Positions 6,909 through 14,100 of a stretch of DNA of 20,322 nt are shown in pieces. How positions within the stretch are numbered: position 1 is the stretch's first letter; every line of letters begins with the position of its first letter. The notes under the pieces were generated by a model. That model ran no database searches. It saw nothing but the letters and a program-made list of their open reading frames with translations, and had not been told where the DNA came from. Source of the DNA: an uncultured Campylobacter sp. (GTDB lineage Bacteria; Campylobacterota; Campylobacteria; Campylobacterales; Campylobacteraceae); the NCBI RefSeq assembly GCF_938045595.1, contig NZ_CALIBB010000020.1, positions 1 to 20,322 on the forward strand, in the 5' to 3' direction. The translations under genes and the position numbers were made by a program.

Positions 6909-7406
6909 ATGCGAAATTTTACGTTATGTTTGATCGCAGCGATCGCACTTTGCGGCTGCGCGACCCCGCAGGATCGATACGGCGGAGATGTTTATGACGC
7001 GAGCGAAACGAACCGCATGAGGCAGAGCGATCGGATCGAGATCGTCGATGTCCTGCCCGCCAAAATCAACGTAGAGCGCTCCGAGGGCAATACGGGTAAA
7101 ATTTTAGGCGGCGTCGCGGGCGGAACTACGGGTGCGGTCATCGGGCATAAGCTCGGCAAACATAGCAGCAGCAGGCGCTTAGCCGAAACCGTGGGGCTCG
7201 TGGGCGGCGCAGTAGTAGGCGCGGTCGCCGGAGATGCGATCCAAAACTCCCAAAAGACGGTGCAAGGCTCCAACATCATCTACAAGCTAAACGGCAAGGA
7301 GTACTCATCCGTGCAAGCCGACCCGCCGTGTAGATTTAAGCGCGGCAAAGCTCTGCTGATCCACACGGGCAGCGAAACGCGGGTGCAGCCGAACTCGGGA
7401 TGTTAA
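6909..7406 (+). CDS. glycine-zipper outer-membrane lipoprotein (SlyB/17 kDa antigen-like)
   Basis: The 165-residue protein has a lipoprotein signal peptide ending in the lipobox LCGC, with the acylated Cys at residue 17. Residues about 64-112 form a glycine-zipper region: GKILGGVAGGTTGAVIGHKL and, after a polar SSSRR turn, VGLVGGAVVGAVAGDAI. This suits the two-hairpin 2TM zipper of the SlyB/Pcp/Rickettsia 17 kDa family. The C-terminal domain (about 120-165) is small and beta-rich, with Cys residues at 141 and 165. The family stabilises the outer membrane or responds to envelope stress, but the exact role here cannot be read from sequence. It has its own -10, a perfect AAGGAG site and a palindrome after the stop, so it is probably monocistronic. 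The stop codon overlaps an AAATTT motif. Confidence 0.85.
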   Translation: MRNFTLCLIAAIALCGCATPQDRYGGDVYDASETNRMRQSDRIEIVDVLPAKINVERSEGNTGKILGGVAGGTTGAVIGHKLGKHSSSRRLAETVGLVGGAVVGAVAGDAIQNSQKTVQGSNIIYKLNGKEYSSVQADPPCRFKRGKALLIHTGSETRVQPNSGC

Positions 7407-7427
7407 ATTTAAAGCCGCTTAAAGCTT

Positions 7428-7453
7428 GCGGTGAAATTTTAAAATTTCACCGC
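7428..7453. terminator. perfect 26 bp palindrome built from two inverted GAAATTTTA motifs
   Basis: GCGGTGAAATTTT (7428-7440) is directly followed by its exact reverse complement (7441-7453). It lies 22 bp after the lipoprotein stop. There is no clear T-run on either side, so termination is inferred from position. It is the best paired-motif hairpin in the window. Confidence 0.5.
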
Positions 7454-7585
7454 GACGTTTAAATTTAAGAGCGATATTTTAAATTCTAAAGCGGCGCGGC
7501 TTTTGAAAACGGTGCCGCTAAAATTTACGGGCGATCGAAATTTTAACTCTGCGAAATTTTAAGAGCCCGCTAAAATATTTTAATA

Positions 7586-7591
7586 TATAAT
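7586..7591 (+). promoter_or_regulatory. -10 box for the two Sel1-type genes
   Basis: TATAAT lies in an AT-rich run (TAATATATAATC), 26 nt upstream of the ATG at 7617. The intervening leader contains GGGAG, the ribosome binding site. Confidence 0.55.
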
Positions 7592-7616
7592 CGCCGCTTA
7601 AAAACAGGGAGCGGCG

Positions 7617-8132
7617 ATGAAAAAAATCTATCTTAAAATTTGGCTACTTGCGTTTATAGCGACATTTGCAGCGATCCCCGCTGCGGCGGCGGAAGGCTTG
7701 GATTATTTATTAAAAACCAAAGAGGAAAAAGATTTAGCGATTGCTTGCGATAGCGGCAACGGAAAATACAGCGCATGCACGAGGTTAGTCGAAATTTTAT
7801 CCAAGAAGTGTGACAGCGGAGATTACGAAAGCTGCGGATCGCTCGGTATAGCGCTTTTAGACTCCAATAGATATGAGGATGCTGCCTCCGCTTATAAAAA
7901 AGCTTGTGAGGCCGGCGTAGTAACCTACTGCTATATGCTAAGTGCGACCGAAATACACTATGGCGGAGATGTAAATTTGGTAATTAAATATCTTGGTAAG
8001 ACATGTGAAGCAGCAAATAGCCTGTTTAAAAACGAAGCGTGCAAGATAAAAGAGGAATTGGAAAAATGCCTAAATGACAGCGAGTGCAATCCTATAAAAA
8101 AAGCAAGAATTTTGTTAAAAAGCGTAAGATGA
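7617..8132 (+). CDS. secreted cysteine-paired Sel1/HCP-like repeat protein, copy 1
   Basis: The 171-residue precursor has a Sec signal peptide (MKK, a hydrophobic core to about residue 20, then PAAAAEG). The mature part contains ten cysteines in five spaced pairs: 44/54, 65/73, 97/105, 130/142 and 151/157. A Cys pair about 8 residues apart in each alpha-alpha hairpin is the hallmark of Helicobacter cysteine-rich proteins and Sel1-like repeats, where each pair forms a disulfide. Recognisable repeat units are KKCDSGDYESCGSLGIALL and KKACEAGVVTYCYML. Its location should be periplasmic or extracellular. HCP-family members have been linked to penicillin binding and host interaction, but the function here is unknown. 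The start is supported by GGGAG and a TATAAT box. A paralog follows 50 bp downstream, probably in the same transcript. Confidence 0.85.
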   Translation: MKKIYLKIWLLAFIATFAAIPAAAAEGLDYLLKTKEEKDLAIACDSGNGKYSACTRLVEILSKKCDSGDYESCGSLGIALLDSNRYEDAASAYKKACEAGVVTYCYMLSATEIHYGGDVNLVIKYLGKTCEAANSLFKNEACKIKEELEKCLNDSECNPIKKARILLKSVR

Positions 8133-8182
8133 TGTTGTTTAAAAAGCCGCTTTATATATCAAAATTTTAAATAGGAGAGAAA

Positions 8183-8686
8183 ATGCAGAAAATTAAATTT
8201 ATAATTCTAGCTTTCATATTTTCAATATGCTCTAGTATGGCAAGACCCATGGATTCGAGCTTTTTCAAAACTTGGGAGGAAAAAGAGCTAAATTTAGAGT
8301 GCGATAACGGCGATGGAAAATATAGCGCATGCACGAAACTGGTCGAAATTTTATCCAAGAAGTGCGACGAAGGAGATTACGAAAGCTGCGGATCGCTCGG
8401 CGCGGTGCTTTTGGTTACAATGGGTAGATATAAAGATTCCGTTTCAGCATTAAAGAAAGCTTGCGGGGCAGACATGATGTATTATTGCTTTTTGCTAGCA
8501 GGGAATGAAATATTTTACGGCGGAAATATACATAGGGCTATCGGTTACTTTGACAAGGTTTGTTACGGAAAAAACAGCGACAAGAAGGATTTTTCCTGCA
8601 AAATAAAGGAGCAATTAGAAATTTGCCTAAGCGATAGCGAGTGCAATCCTTTAAGAAAAGCGATGAGTATACTTGTACCAAAATAA
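8183..8686 (+). CDS. secreted cysteine-paired Sel1/HCP-like repeat protein, copy 2
   Basis: The 167-residue paralog of the preceding gene has its own signal peptide (MQKIKFIILAFIFSICSSMA). It keeps all ten mature cysteines at equivalent positions (40/50, 61/69, 94/102, 127/139, 148/154). The repeats KKCDEGDYESCGSLGAVLL and KKACGADMMYYCFLL align directly with copy 1. The ribosome binding site AGGAGA sits just before ATG. No separate -10 is evident in the 50 bp gap, so cotranscription with copy 1 is likely. The central part is almost identical between the copies at DNA level, whereas the ends have diverged. Function is unknown beyond being a disulfide-rich secreted solenoid. Confidence 0.85.
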   Translation: MQKIKFIILAFIFSICSSMARPMDSSFFKTWEEKELNLECDNGDGKYSACTKLVEILSKKCDEGDYESCGSLGAVLLVTMGRYKDSVSALKKACGADMMYYCFLLAGNEIFYGGNIHRAIGYFDKVCYGKNSDKKDFSCKIKEQLEICLSDSECNPLRKAMSILVPK

Positions 8687-8805
8687 AAATTTTAACGACG
8701 CAATAAAATTTCATCCTTATAGCTGATGCACTTCGCAAAAAAAAAGCAAGAATAAAGCCGCTAGAATATTACCGTCCGCTTCTATCGTTTCACTGCCATA
8801 AAATT

Positions 8806-9360
8806 TTACTCCGTCTCTAAAACCTCTCTTGCGTATTTCATCCCCAAATCATACGCCTTTTCATTTAGCGCGCGGGTTTTTTCGGGCACAGAGCGGAGCA
8901 TTTGCTCTTTTACGAGCCCTGCGTCCATGCAGCGGCTAAGCTCTACTGCGATCGCTAGAGCCACGACACTTTGAGTGATGACATTTCCAACTTCGTATTT
9001 TGCGATGGTGATGATTGGAATTTCATAAATTTTAAAGCTTGCCCTATCCTCATCGCTCGGCGCTACTAAATTCGGCTCGATTACGATCACGCCGCCTTTT
9101 TTCACGCCGTTTTTGAAAGCATCGTAGCTGCTCTGCGCCGTTGCAAGCATGAAATCGATCTCGCCCTCACTTGCGTAAGGATATAGAATTTCTTCATCGC
9201 TTAAGATAATATCCACTTTCGTAGGTCCGCCACGTACCTGAGAGGTATACGTAGATGCCTTGATTCCATAGCCGCCGTGCGCGATCTTTGCCGCAGCTAG
9301 AATTTCACCTGCTAAGATCACGCCTTGACCGCCCACTCCCACAAATCTTAATTGATTCAT
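8806..9360 (-). CDS. oorC: 2-oxoglutarate:acceptor oxidoreductase, gamma subunit
   Basis: The 184-residue protein is the gamma subunit of the CoA-dependent 2-oxoglutarate:acceptor oxidoreductase, which makes succinyl-CoA and CO2 and passes electrons to a low-potential carrier. The glycine-rich N-terminus GVGGQGVILAGEILAAA and the sequence TYTSQVRGGPTKVD are characteristic of the gamma domain of the 2-oxoacid oxidoreductase family. It is the last gene of oorDABC and overlaps oorB by 4 nt (ATGA), implying coupled translation. The stop codon overlaps a TAAAATTTT motif. The family also includes pyruvate and 2-ketoisovalerate enzymes, but the four-gene D-A-B-C order with a separate small ferredoxin subunit fits Oor of Campylobacter and Helicobacter. 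Confidence 0.93.
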   Translation of the reverse strand: MNQLRFVGVGGQGVILAGEILAAAKIAHGGYGIKASTYTSQVRGGPTKVDIILSDEEILYPYASEGEIDFMLATAQSSYDAFKNGVKKGGVIVIEPNLVAPSDEDRASFKIYEIPIITIAKYEVGNVITQSVVALAIAVELSRCMDAGLVKEQMLRSVPEKTRALNEKAYDLGMKYAREVLETE

Positions 9361-10202
9361 CTTAGTCCTTCAAAATTTATCGCTTCGCCGCTTTGTGCCG
9401 CGTCTATCACCTTTTGATACGCCTTTGTGTATTCGGTGCGCCCATTATCTTCGTGTAAAACTCCAAGCGGAAATAGCCCTGCTCGCTCATCCTCGCTAAG
9501 AGCGTCAAATTTTGCTTTAGAAATCGTGCGCGAATCAAGCCACTTTAGCATTTGCACCGCCTCGCTCATTTTATTTTTACGACCCAAATTTACGTGGCAG
9601 TTGCTAAAAATATCAAAAAAACTATAACCCTCGTGCTCAAAGCCCTTGGCTAGAAGTCGCTCGATTTTTTCGGGATTTGTCACGCTCTCGCGTCCGACAA
9701 AAGTTGCTCCGGCAGCGATTGCAAGTTTCGCCGCATCAAAGCTGGGATCGACATTGCCGTATTGCGCCGTAACCGTCCAAAACCCACGCGGCGTCGTAGG
9801 GCTCGTCTGCGAGTTTGTAAGCCCGTAGATGAAATTATTTACTAAAATATGATTTAGATCGATATTGCGGCGGCATCCATGAATCGTGTGATTGCCCCCT
9901 ATCGCAAGCCCATCGCCATCGCCAGTGACTACGATTACGTGCTTACCTGGATTTGCGAGCTTGATACCCGTAGCATAAGCTATCGCGCGTCCGTGCGTCG
10001 TATGGACGGTATTGCAGTCTATGTAACTAGACATCCTGCCACTACAGCCGATACCGCTTACCACGCACACATCGTCCATGCTCCAGCCTATGCGGTCAAT
10101 CGCGCGGATGATCGCTTTTAAGATCACTCCGTCGCCGCAGCCCCAGCACCAAAGCGTAGGCATCTTGTCCGTTCTTAGATATTTGTCGTAATCAAACGCC
10201 AT
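9357..10202 (-). CDS. oorB: 2-oxoglutarate:acceptor oxidoreductase, beta (TPP-binding) subunit
   Basis: The 281-residue protein carries the thiamine diphosphate site of the Oor complex. The TPP/Mg motif starts GDGDGLAIGGNH at about residue 94 and ends with the Asn of VNNFIYGLTNSQTSPTT near 123-137. The N-terminal CWGCGDG (19-25) and SGIGCSGR (49-56) are also typical of beta subunits. The length suits a beta subunit of this enzyme group. The gene begins directly at the oorA stop (TAAATG) and overlaps oorC by 4 nt. The whole set runs without internal gaps, in contrast to the loosely spaced ybh genes. Confidence 0.95.
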   Translation of the reverse strand: MAFDYDKYLRTDKMPTLWCWGCGDGVILKAIIRAIDRIGWSMDDVCVVSGIGCSGRMSSYIDCNTVHTTHGRAIAYATGIKLANPGKHVIVVTGDGDGLAIGGNHTIHGCRRNIDLNHILVNNFIYGLTNSQTSPTTPRGFWTVTAQYGNVDPSFDAAKLAIAAGATFVGRESVTNPEKIERLLAKGFEHEGYSFFDIFSNCHVNLGRKNKMSEAVQMLKWLDSRTISKAKFDALSEDERAGLFPLGVLHEDNGRTEYTKAYQKVIDAAQSGEAINFEGLR

Positions 10203-11324
10203 TTAAAGCTCCTTTACTTTCTCGATAATCTCGCTAGGGCTGATCGGCCTGCCGTTTGCCTTAAGAAGCGTCTTAAAATCATCTCTCAAGCAAGCGCGCT
10301 GCACCTCTAGCAGATACTGCCCTAAATTTAGCTCGGCGATCAAAATTTTATTAAATCTCTCCCCTAGCTCCCTTAGCTTGCGCGCTGGGCTTGGCCACAG
10401 CGTGATCGGGCGAAAAAGCCCCATACGCACGCCTTGCCCTCGTAGCTTTAAAATCGCGTCTTTTGCTGCTAAGCTAACGCTGCCGTAGGCGATGATGCAG
10501 ATTTCGGCGTCATCTAGCATAAATTCCTCATATTGTACGATCTCATCTTCATGCGCCGAAATTTTATTAAAAAGCCTTTTTATAGAGCGATCCACGATCT
10601 GCTCGTTTTCGGTCGGAAAGCCCTTCGCGCCGTGATGCAGCCCCGTTATGTGATAGTGGTATCCCCTAAAAAAGGGATTTAGCACCGCAGGCTTATCGGG
10701 CGCAGCATCGTAAGGCTCATAATCTTTCGGACTACCTTTAAATTCCGCCCTGCGCTCGATTTTTAGATCCGAAATTTCAGGTAGCACCGCCTTTGCCTGC
10801 ATATGCCCAAGCGTCTCATCAAGTAGCAAAAATACCGGCGTCATAAACCGCTCGGCTAGATTGAAGGCGCGCACGGTTTGCGTGTAAGCCTCCTTTAGCG
10901 AGCCCGGGCACAGCGCGATGCTTTGAAAATCGCCGTGAGTGGGGTTGCGAGCTTGCAAAATATCGCCCTGCGCCACTCGCGTAGGAAGCCCGGTGCTAGG
11001 ACCTCCGCGCATAACATTTACGATTAAAAGCGGAATTTCAGCGATAAAGCCAAGTCCAATCTGCTCTGATTTTAGCGAAATTCCAGGACCGGAGCTTGCC
11101 GTCATCGCCTTCGCACCGCTCATAGATGCGCCCAAAGCTACAGAAATGCCCGAAATTTCATCCTCCATCTGGATAAATTTGCCTCCGACCTTAGGTAGCA
11201 AGCGACTCATCTCGTGCGCGATCTCGCTGCTTGGCGTGATCGGATAGCCGCCAAAAAAATTACAGCCGCAATCAATCGCCGCACGCGCAATTAAGGCGTT
11301 GCCTGTGGAAATTACCTCTCTCAT
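10203..11324 (-). CDS. oorA: 2-oxoglutarate:acceptor oxidoreductase, alpha subunit
   Basis: The 373-residue protein is the alpha subunit. The N-terminal pyrimidine-binding domain shows GGYPITPSSEIAHEMS, then EDEISGISVALGASMSGAKA and SSGPGISLKSEQIG, all conserved in the family. The middle holds VMRGGPSTGLPTRVAQGD. The C-terminal domain contains LRGQGVRMGLFRPITLWP and IAELNLGQYLLEVQR, as in known OorA proteins. Start and stop are fixed by tight packing: the ATG overlaps the oorD stop by one base (TAATG), and the stop abuts the oorB ATG. It acts in the cytoplasm in the oxidative branch of the citric acid cycle in place of the 2-oxoglutarate dehydrogenase complex. Confidence 0.95.
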   Translation of the reverse strand: MREVISTGNALIARAAIDCGCNFFGGYPITPSSEIAHEMSRLLPKVGGKFIQMEDEISGISVALGASMSGAKAMTASSGPGISLKSEQIGLGFIAEIPLLIVNVMRGGPSTGLPTRVAQGDILQARNPTHGDFQSIALCPGSLKEAYTQTVRAFNLAERFMTPVFLLLDETLGHMQAKAVLPEISDLKIERRAEFKGSPKDYEPYDAAPDKPAVLNPFFRGYHYHITGLHHGAKGFPTENEQIVDRSIKRLFNKISAHEDEIVQYEEFMLDDAEICIIAYGSVSLAAKDAILKLRGQGVRMGLFRPITLWPSPARKLRELGERFNKILIAELNLGQYLLEVQRACLRDDFKTLLKANGRPISPSEIIEKVKEL

Positions 11325-11635
11325 TATGCGTCCTTGGGTTTCATAAAATTATTGTTTTTGATCTTTTCAGCCATCTCTCTAGCCTGCGAGCTTAGACGAG
11401 CGAATTTAAAGCCTTTGGGCGCAACGAAAATCGCAAAATCAGGGCAGTGCAACTCGCACTCCCTACAGCCGATACAGGCACCCTCATCCACCACGTCGAT
11501 CATCATGCCCTGCACGGCGCCCTCGTCCTGTCTCATCGCGATCGCGCCGCTAGGACAGACGCTTACGCAGATGTTGCACGCCTTACAGCGGCTCTCATCC
11601 GTCCAGACGGCGCGCTGGCTCTCATTTTCGCTCAT
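11324..11635 (-). CDS. oorD: 2-oxoglutarate:acceptor oxidoreductase, ferredoxin-like delta subunit
   Basis: The 103-residue protein carries two [4Fe-4S] clusters, with ligands C17, C20, C23, C27 (CKACNICVSVCP) and C54, C57, C60, C64 (CIGCRECELHCP). It passes electrons from the TPP site to an external acceptor, plausibly the flavodoxin encoded nearby. It is the first gene of oorDABC. AAGGAG lies 7 nt before the ATG, and the stop overlaps the oorA start (TAATG). I could not find a strong -10. A weak GATAAAT-like box lies just upstream of the ribosome binding site, so the operon may also be read from the mdh side. Confidence 0.95.
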   Translation of the reverse strand: MSENESQRAVWTDESRCKACNICVSVCPSGAIAMRQDEGAVQGMMIDVVDEGACIGCRECELHCPDFAIFVAPKGFKFARLSSQAREMAEKIKNNNFMKPKDA

Positions 11636-11693
11636 ATTTTCTCCTTAATTTATCAAAATCCGCACTAAATCCCGCTTCGCGATTTAAAAATTG

Positions 11694-12016
11694 AAATTTT
11701 GCGGCGCAAGCCTGCTTTGATCGCATTAAAGTCCTCTCGTTTTTAAATTTTGCAGAGCTTAAATTTTAAAATTTTGTGGCGTTTAAAAATTTTACGCCAC
11801 GCAGAATTCTGCGCCAAAGTAAAATTTTAATCTATGAAATTTTACGACGGGCAAAATTGTGCAAATTTTAAAATTCCGCAGCGAATGAAATTTTACGCTA
11901 CACAATTCCGCGAGCTTAAATTTCTTACCAAAGTGAAATTTGATGCTGCAAATTCTATCACAAGAATTCTGCGCTTTAAAATTTTAGCTCTGCAAATTCT
12001 GCGTCGCGCCGAATTC
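11694..12016. repeat. very dense RAATTY array between mdh and oorD, 14-18 bp spacing
   Basis: I count 18 RAATTY hexamers in 323 bp. Starts are 11694, 11745, 11761, 11769, 11787, 11804, 11822, 11837, 11863, 11871, 11888, 11918, 11936, 11950, 11964, 11979, 11994 and 12011. Most intervals are 14-18 bp. AAATTT is commonest, with AAATTC and three GAATTC. Flanking TGCG/GCGC-type bases recur (for example AATTCTGCG). A 144-residue plus-strand frame starting at 11834 runs through the array into the mdh antisense and is rejected as a gene. In C. jejuni this interval is occupied by sucC and sucD. Confidence 0.85.
11776..11812. terminator. two adjacent hairpins downstream of mdh
   Basis: GTGGCGT (11776-11782) pairs with ACGCCAC (11794-11800) around an AT-rich 11 nt loop. 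It is immediately followed by the perfect 12 bp palindrome GCAGAATTCTGC (11801-11812). They lie about 220 nt past the mdh stop and 140 nt before oorD. They may end or attenuate mdh transcription, although no clean T-run follows. Confidence 0.4.
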
Positions 12017-12028
12017 GCTCCATATCCA

Positions 12029-12910
12029 CTAAAACTTCAGCCCCGCTATCCGCTCACGCATCCGTTCAAGCTGCGCGTAAAACTCGCCCGAATAGACGAA
12101 ATTTCTCTCTATCGCGCCCATTTTGCCGACGCTTACGAAGCGCCCCAAAGGCACTCCCGATCTATCCGCGACGCAGCAGGCGAGCGTGCCGCAGGTATCA
12201 AAAAGGATGTATTTTATGATCTTTACGATGCCCGCAGCGGGCGCCAAATACGCCGACGTGCCCAGTAGCTCGCCGATCTGCGCGCCGGCGCGTTTGGTAT
12301 TTTGCACCGCGCGACCAAAAATTTCATCCGAAATTTCAAATCCCAGCTCGTTTTTAAGCGCGATCATCTCTTCGCTATGCGGGCCCACGATCGCGCTTCT
12401 CATCGATGAAATTTCCTTGCCGCTCGCTCGCGCGAGTTCAAATTTAAGCCGTGCGCCGTCTAGCTCGCCCGCCATGCCGATGACGCGCTCTTTTGCAAAC
12501 CCGCTGGCCTGCAGCGCCACATAGACCATCATATCAAGCGGATTGGTTACGATCACGATAATGGAATTAGGCGCGTATTTTGCGGCATCTCGCGCGCATT
12601 GCGCGACGATGGCGGCGTTGCTGCCAAACAGCTCCTCCCTGCTCTGCCCCGCCTTTCTTGCATGCCCCGCCGTGATCACGACGATGCCTGCGTCCGCTAT
12701 ATCGCTAGGCTCCGTGCTGCCGCTTATGCGCATGTCGCGCTCATAAACCGCCGCCGTATGGGCTAGATCGAGTGCCTTGCCGCGCGCGATCCGCTCTACA
12801 GCATCCACAAGCGCGATGCTATCTATCTTTTGGCTCAAAGAATCGCTTACGATAAGATCGTTCGCTACCGCTGCGCCAATGTTTCCTGCGCCGAATATCG
12901 CTATTTTCAT
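12029..12910 (-). CDS. mdh: malate dehydrogenase (lactate/malate dehydrogenase family)
   Basis: It interconverts malate and oxaloacetate with a nicotinamide cofactor in the cytoplasm. The start at 12910 gives MKIAIFGAGNIGAAV, with GGAG 8 nt upstream. An ATG at 12937 would add 9 residues and is less likely. Residues quoted are from the 12910 start (293 aa). The Rossmann glycine loop GAGNIGAA is at 7-14. The substrate-loop Arg in AGHARKAGQSREEL supports malate over lactate specificity, TNPLDMMV provides the conserved Asn/Asp region, and the catalytic His lies in VGPHSEEM. GPHSEEM differs from the usual GGHGD, but C. jejuni Mdh has a similarly atypical sequence (GFHNDDM, from memory). It lies between mltG and oorDABC on the same strand, with its own probable promoter. 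Confidence 0.92.
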   Translation of the reverse strand: MKIAIFGAGNIGAAVANDLIVSDSLSQKIDSIALVDAVERIARGKALDLAHTAAVYERDMRISGSTEPSDIADAGIVVITAGHARKAGQSREELFGSNAAIVAQCARDAAKYAPNSIIVIVTNPLDMMVYVALQASGFAKERVIGMAGELDGARLKFELARASGKEISSMRSAIVGPHSEEMIALKNELGFEISDEIFGRAVQNTKRAGAQIGELLGTSAYLAPAAGIVKIIKYILFDTCGTLACCVADRSGVPLGRFVSVGKMGAIERNFVYSGEFYAQLERMRERIAGLKF

Positions 12911-12938
12911 TGTTATCTCCCAAATATCGACCCGCATT

Positions 12939-12944
12939 TTTATA
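12939..12944 (-). promoter_or_regulatory. possible -10 box of mdh
   Basis: The minus strand reads TATAAA within GTTATAAAAATG, 28 nt upstream of the mdh ATG at 12910. Just upstream lies an inverted AAATTTTAAAATTT pair. No -35 is visible. Confidence 0.4.
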
Positions 12945-13019
12945 ACTGCTGGGGTTAAATTTTAAAATTTAAAGACGAAATTTCATTTTTAAATTTTAAT
13001 GCCGAAACGGACTTAAATT

Positions 13020-13970
13020 TTACCTCTGCGCCTTTACGTTGCGCTCGTGCTCGGCTTGTGTGCGCGCAAAATCGTGAAGCCCGGTTTTTTTGTTTCGCAT
13101 AAAATACAGATACTCGCTCTTTGCAGGCGCAAAAACGGCGCGTATCGCATCGCGAGAGACCACGCACACGGGCTCTTTGGGAAGTCCGTCGTTGAGGTAG
13201 GTGTTGTAGTGGCTGGTATCGGTGCGGATGCGCTGCGGAGTGATCTTGACGTGCGAAAACTCGCCATAATTCAGCGTACCGTCCATCTGAAGGCGCATAT
13301 TTTTGGCTAAGCGGTTGTCGATGACGGAGGCCACGAGGGGCATCTCATCTGCGTTTGCAGCCTCTTTTTGAATGACCGAGGCCTTGATTAGCACCTGTTT
13401 CCACGCCGTGGCGTTATAGTCGCCGCTAAGCTCGCGCGACAAGCCTTCGTGGAATTTTTGCGCGCTTGAGACGAGGTGGTCGATGATATTTTTTTCGCTT
13501 TCGTTTTTGCTAATTTTGTAGGTTTCAGGCACCAAAAAGCCCTCGTAAAACGGCGCCGTGGCGTTGTATTCGCGCTCAAGCTCGCTAAAGCTTAGCCCGC
13601 GATCTTTCGCCAGCTGTTTTAAAAACACGATCGTAGTCTCGCCAGGGATCAGCTTGATCTCGTTCATCACGGGCTTTGCGACGCTTAGCTCATACAAAAA
13701 TTGATATTTGGGCAAATTTTCGCCGCTAAGCTCCAGCTCGCCGGTTTTTGCGCCGCCGTAAAAAGAAAGCAGTCTCGCGTCGAATTTGCTAAATTTAGGA
13801 TAGCTCTTTGAGAGTTGCGATAAAATTTTCGTTGAGCTGCCTTGTCCTATCTGCACGGTTGTCGCGTTGCCGACGCGCTCGTGCAGATCAAAGCCCACGG
13901 CTAAAAGCACGATAGCCGCAAGCTCGATACAAACGCACGCCGCTTTGATGAGCTTTATAAAGAATTTCAT
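13020..13970 (-). CDS. mltG: endolytic murein transglycosylase MltG (YceG family)
   Basis: The 316-residue inner-membrane protein cleaves nascent glycan strands and so sets peptidoglycan chain length. One N-terminal membrane segment lies at about residues 8-26, followed by a LysM-like subdomain and the catalytic domain. The catalytic Glu is in ASVIQKEA (E203). Other family motifs are LIPGETTIVFLKQLA, FYEGFLVPETYKI, VASVIDNRL, LQMDGTLNYG, DGLPKEP, YLYFM and HDFARTQAEHERNV. The length is close to E. coli MltG (about 340). AAGGA precedes the ATG, and a TATAAT box lies at 13996-14001. It is divergent from the AsmA-like gene and upstream of mdh. The stop codon overlaps a TAAAATTT motif. Confidence 0.95.
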   Translation of the reverse strand: MKFFIKLIKAACVCIELAAIVLLAVGFDLHERVGNATTVQIGQGSSTKILSQLSKSYPKFSKFDARLLSFYGGAKTGELELSGENLPKYQFLYELSVAKPVMNEIKLIPGETTIVFLKQLAKDRGLSFSELEREYNATAPFYEGFLVPETYKISKNESEKNIIDHLVSSAQKFHEGLSRELSGDYNATAWKQVLIKASVIQKEAANADEMPLVASVIDNRLAKNMRLQMDGTLNYGEFSHVKITPQRIRTDTSHYNTYLNDGLPKEPVCVVSRDAIRAVFAPAKSEYLYFMRNKKTGLHDFARTQAEHERNVKAQR

Positions 13971-13995
13971 GCGTTCCTTTCAAAATTTAGCTGAA

Positions 13996-14001
13996 ATTAT
14001 A
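13996..14001 (-). promoter_or_regulatory. -10 box of mltG
   Basis: A perfect TATAAT on the minus strand lies 26 nt upstream of the mltG ATG, inside the short divergent region shared with the AsmA-like gene. Confidence 0.55.
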
Positions 14002-14100
14002 GGCAAATAAGCCAAAATTTTGAATAAATTTCATATTATAAGCGCAGTTTTTTGGCACGCCCGATTTGGTTTTGGGGCGGAGTTTTTTAATGAGGCGATG

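Noticed and set aside
11834..12268. 144-residue plus-strand frame overlapping the array and antisense to mdh
   Set aside because: The second half is the antisense of mdh and the first half is array.
14020..14100. N-terminal extension of the AsmA-like protein from a TTG start
   Set aside because: No ribosome binding site precedes it; GAGG and ATG at 14101 put the membrane anchor at the N-terminus as expected.
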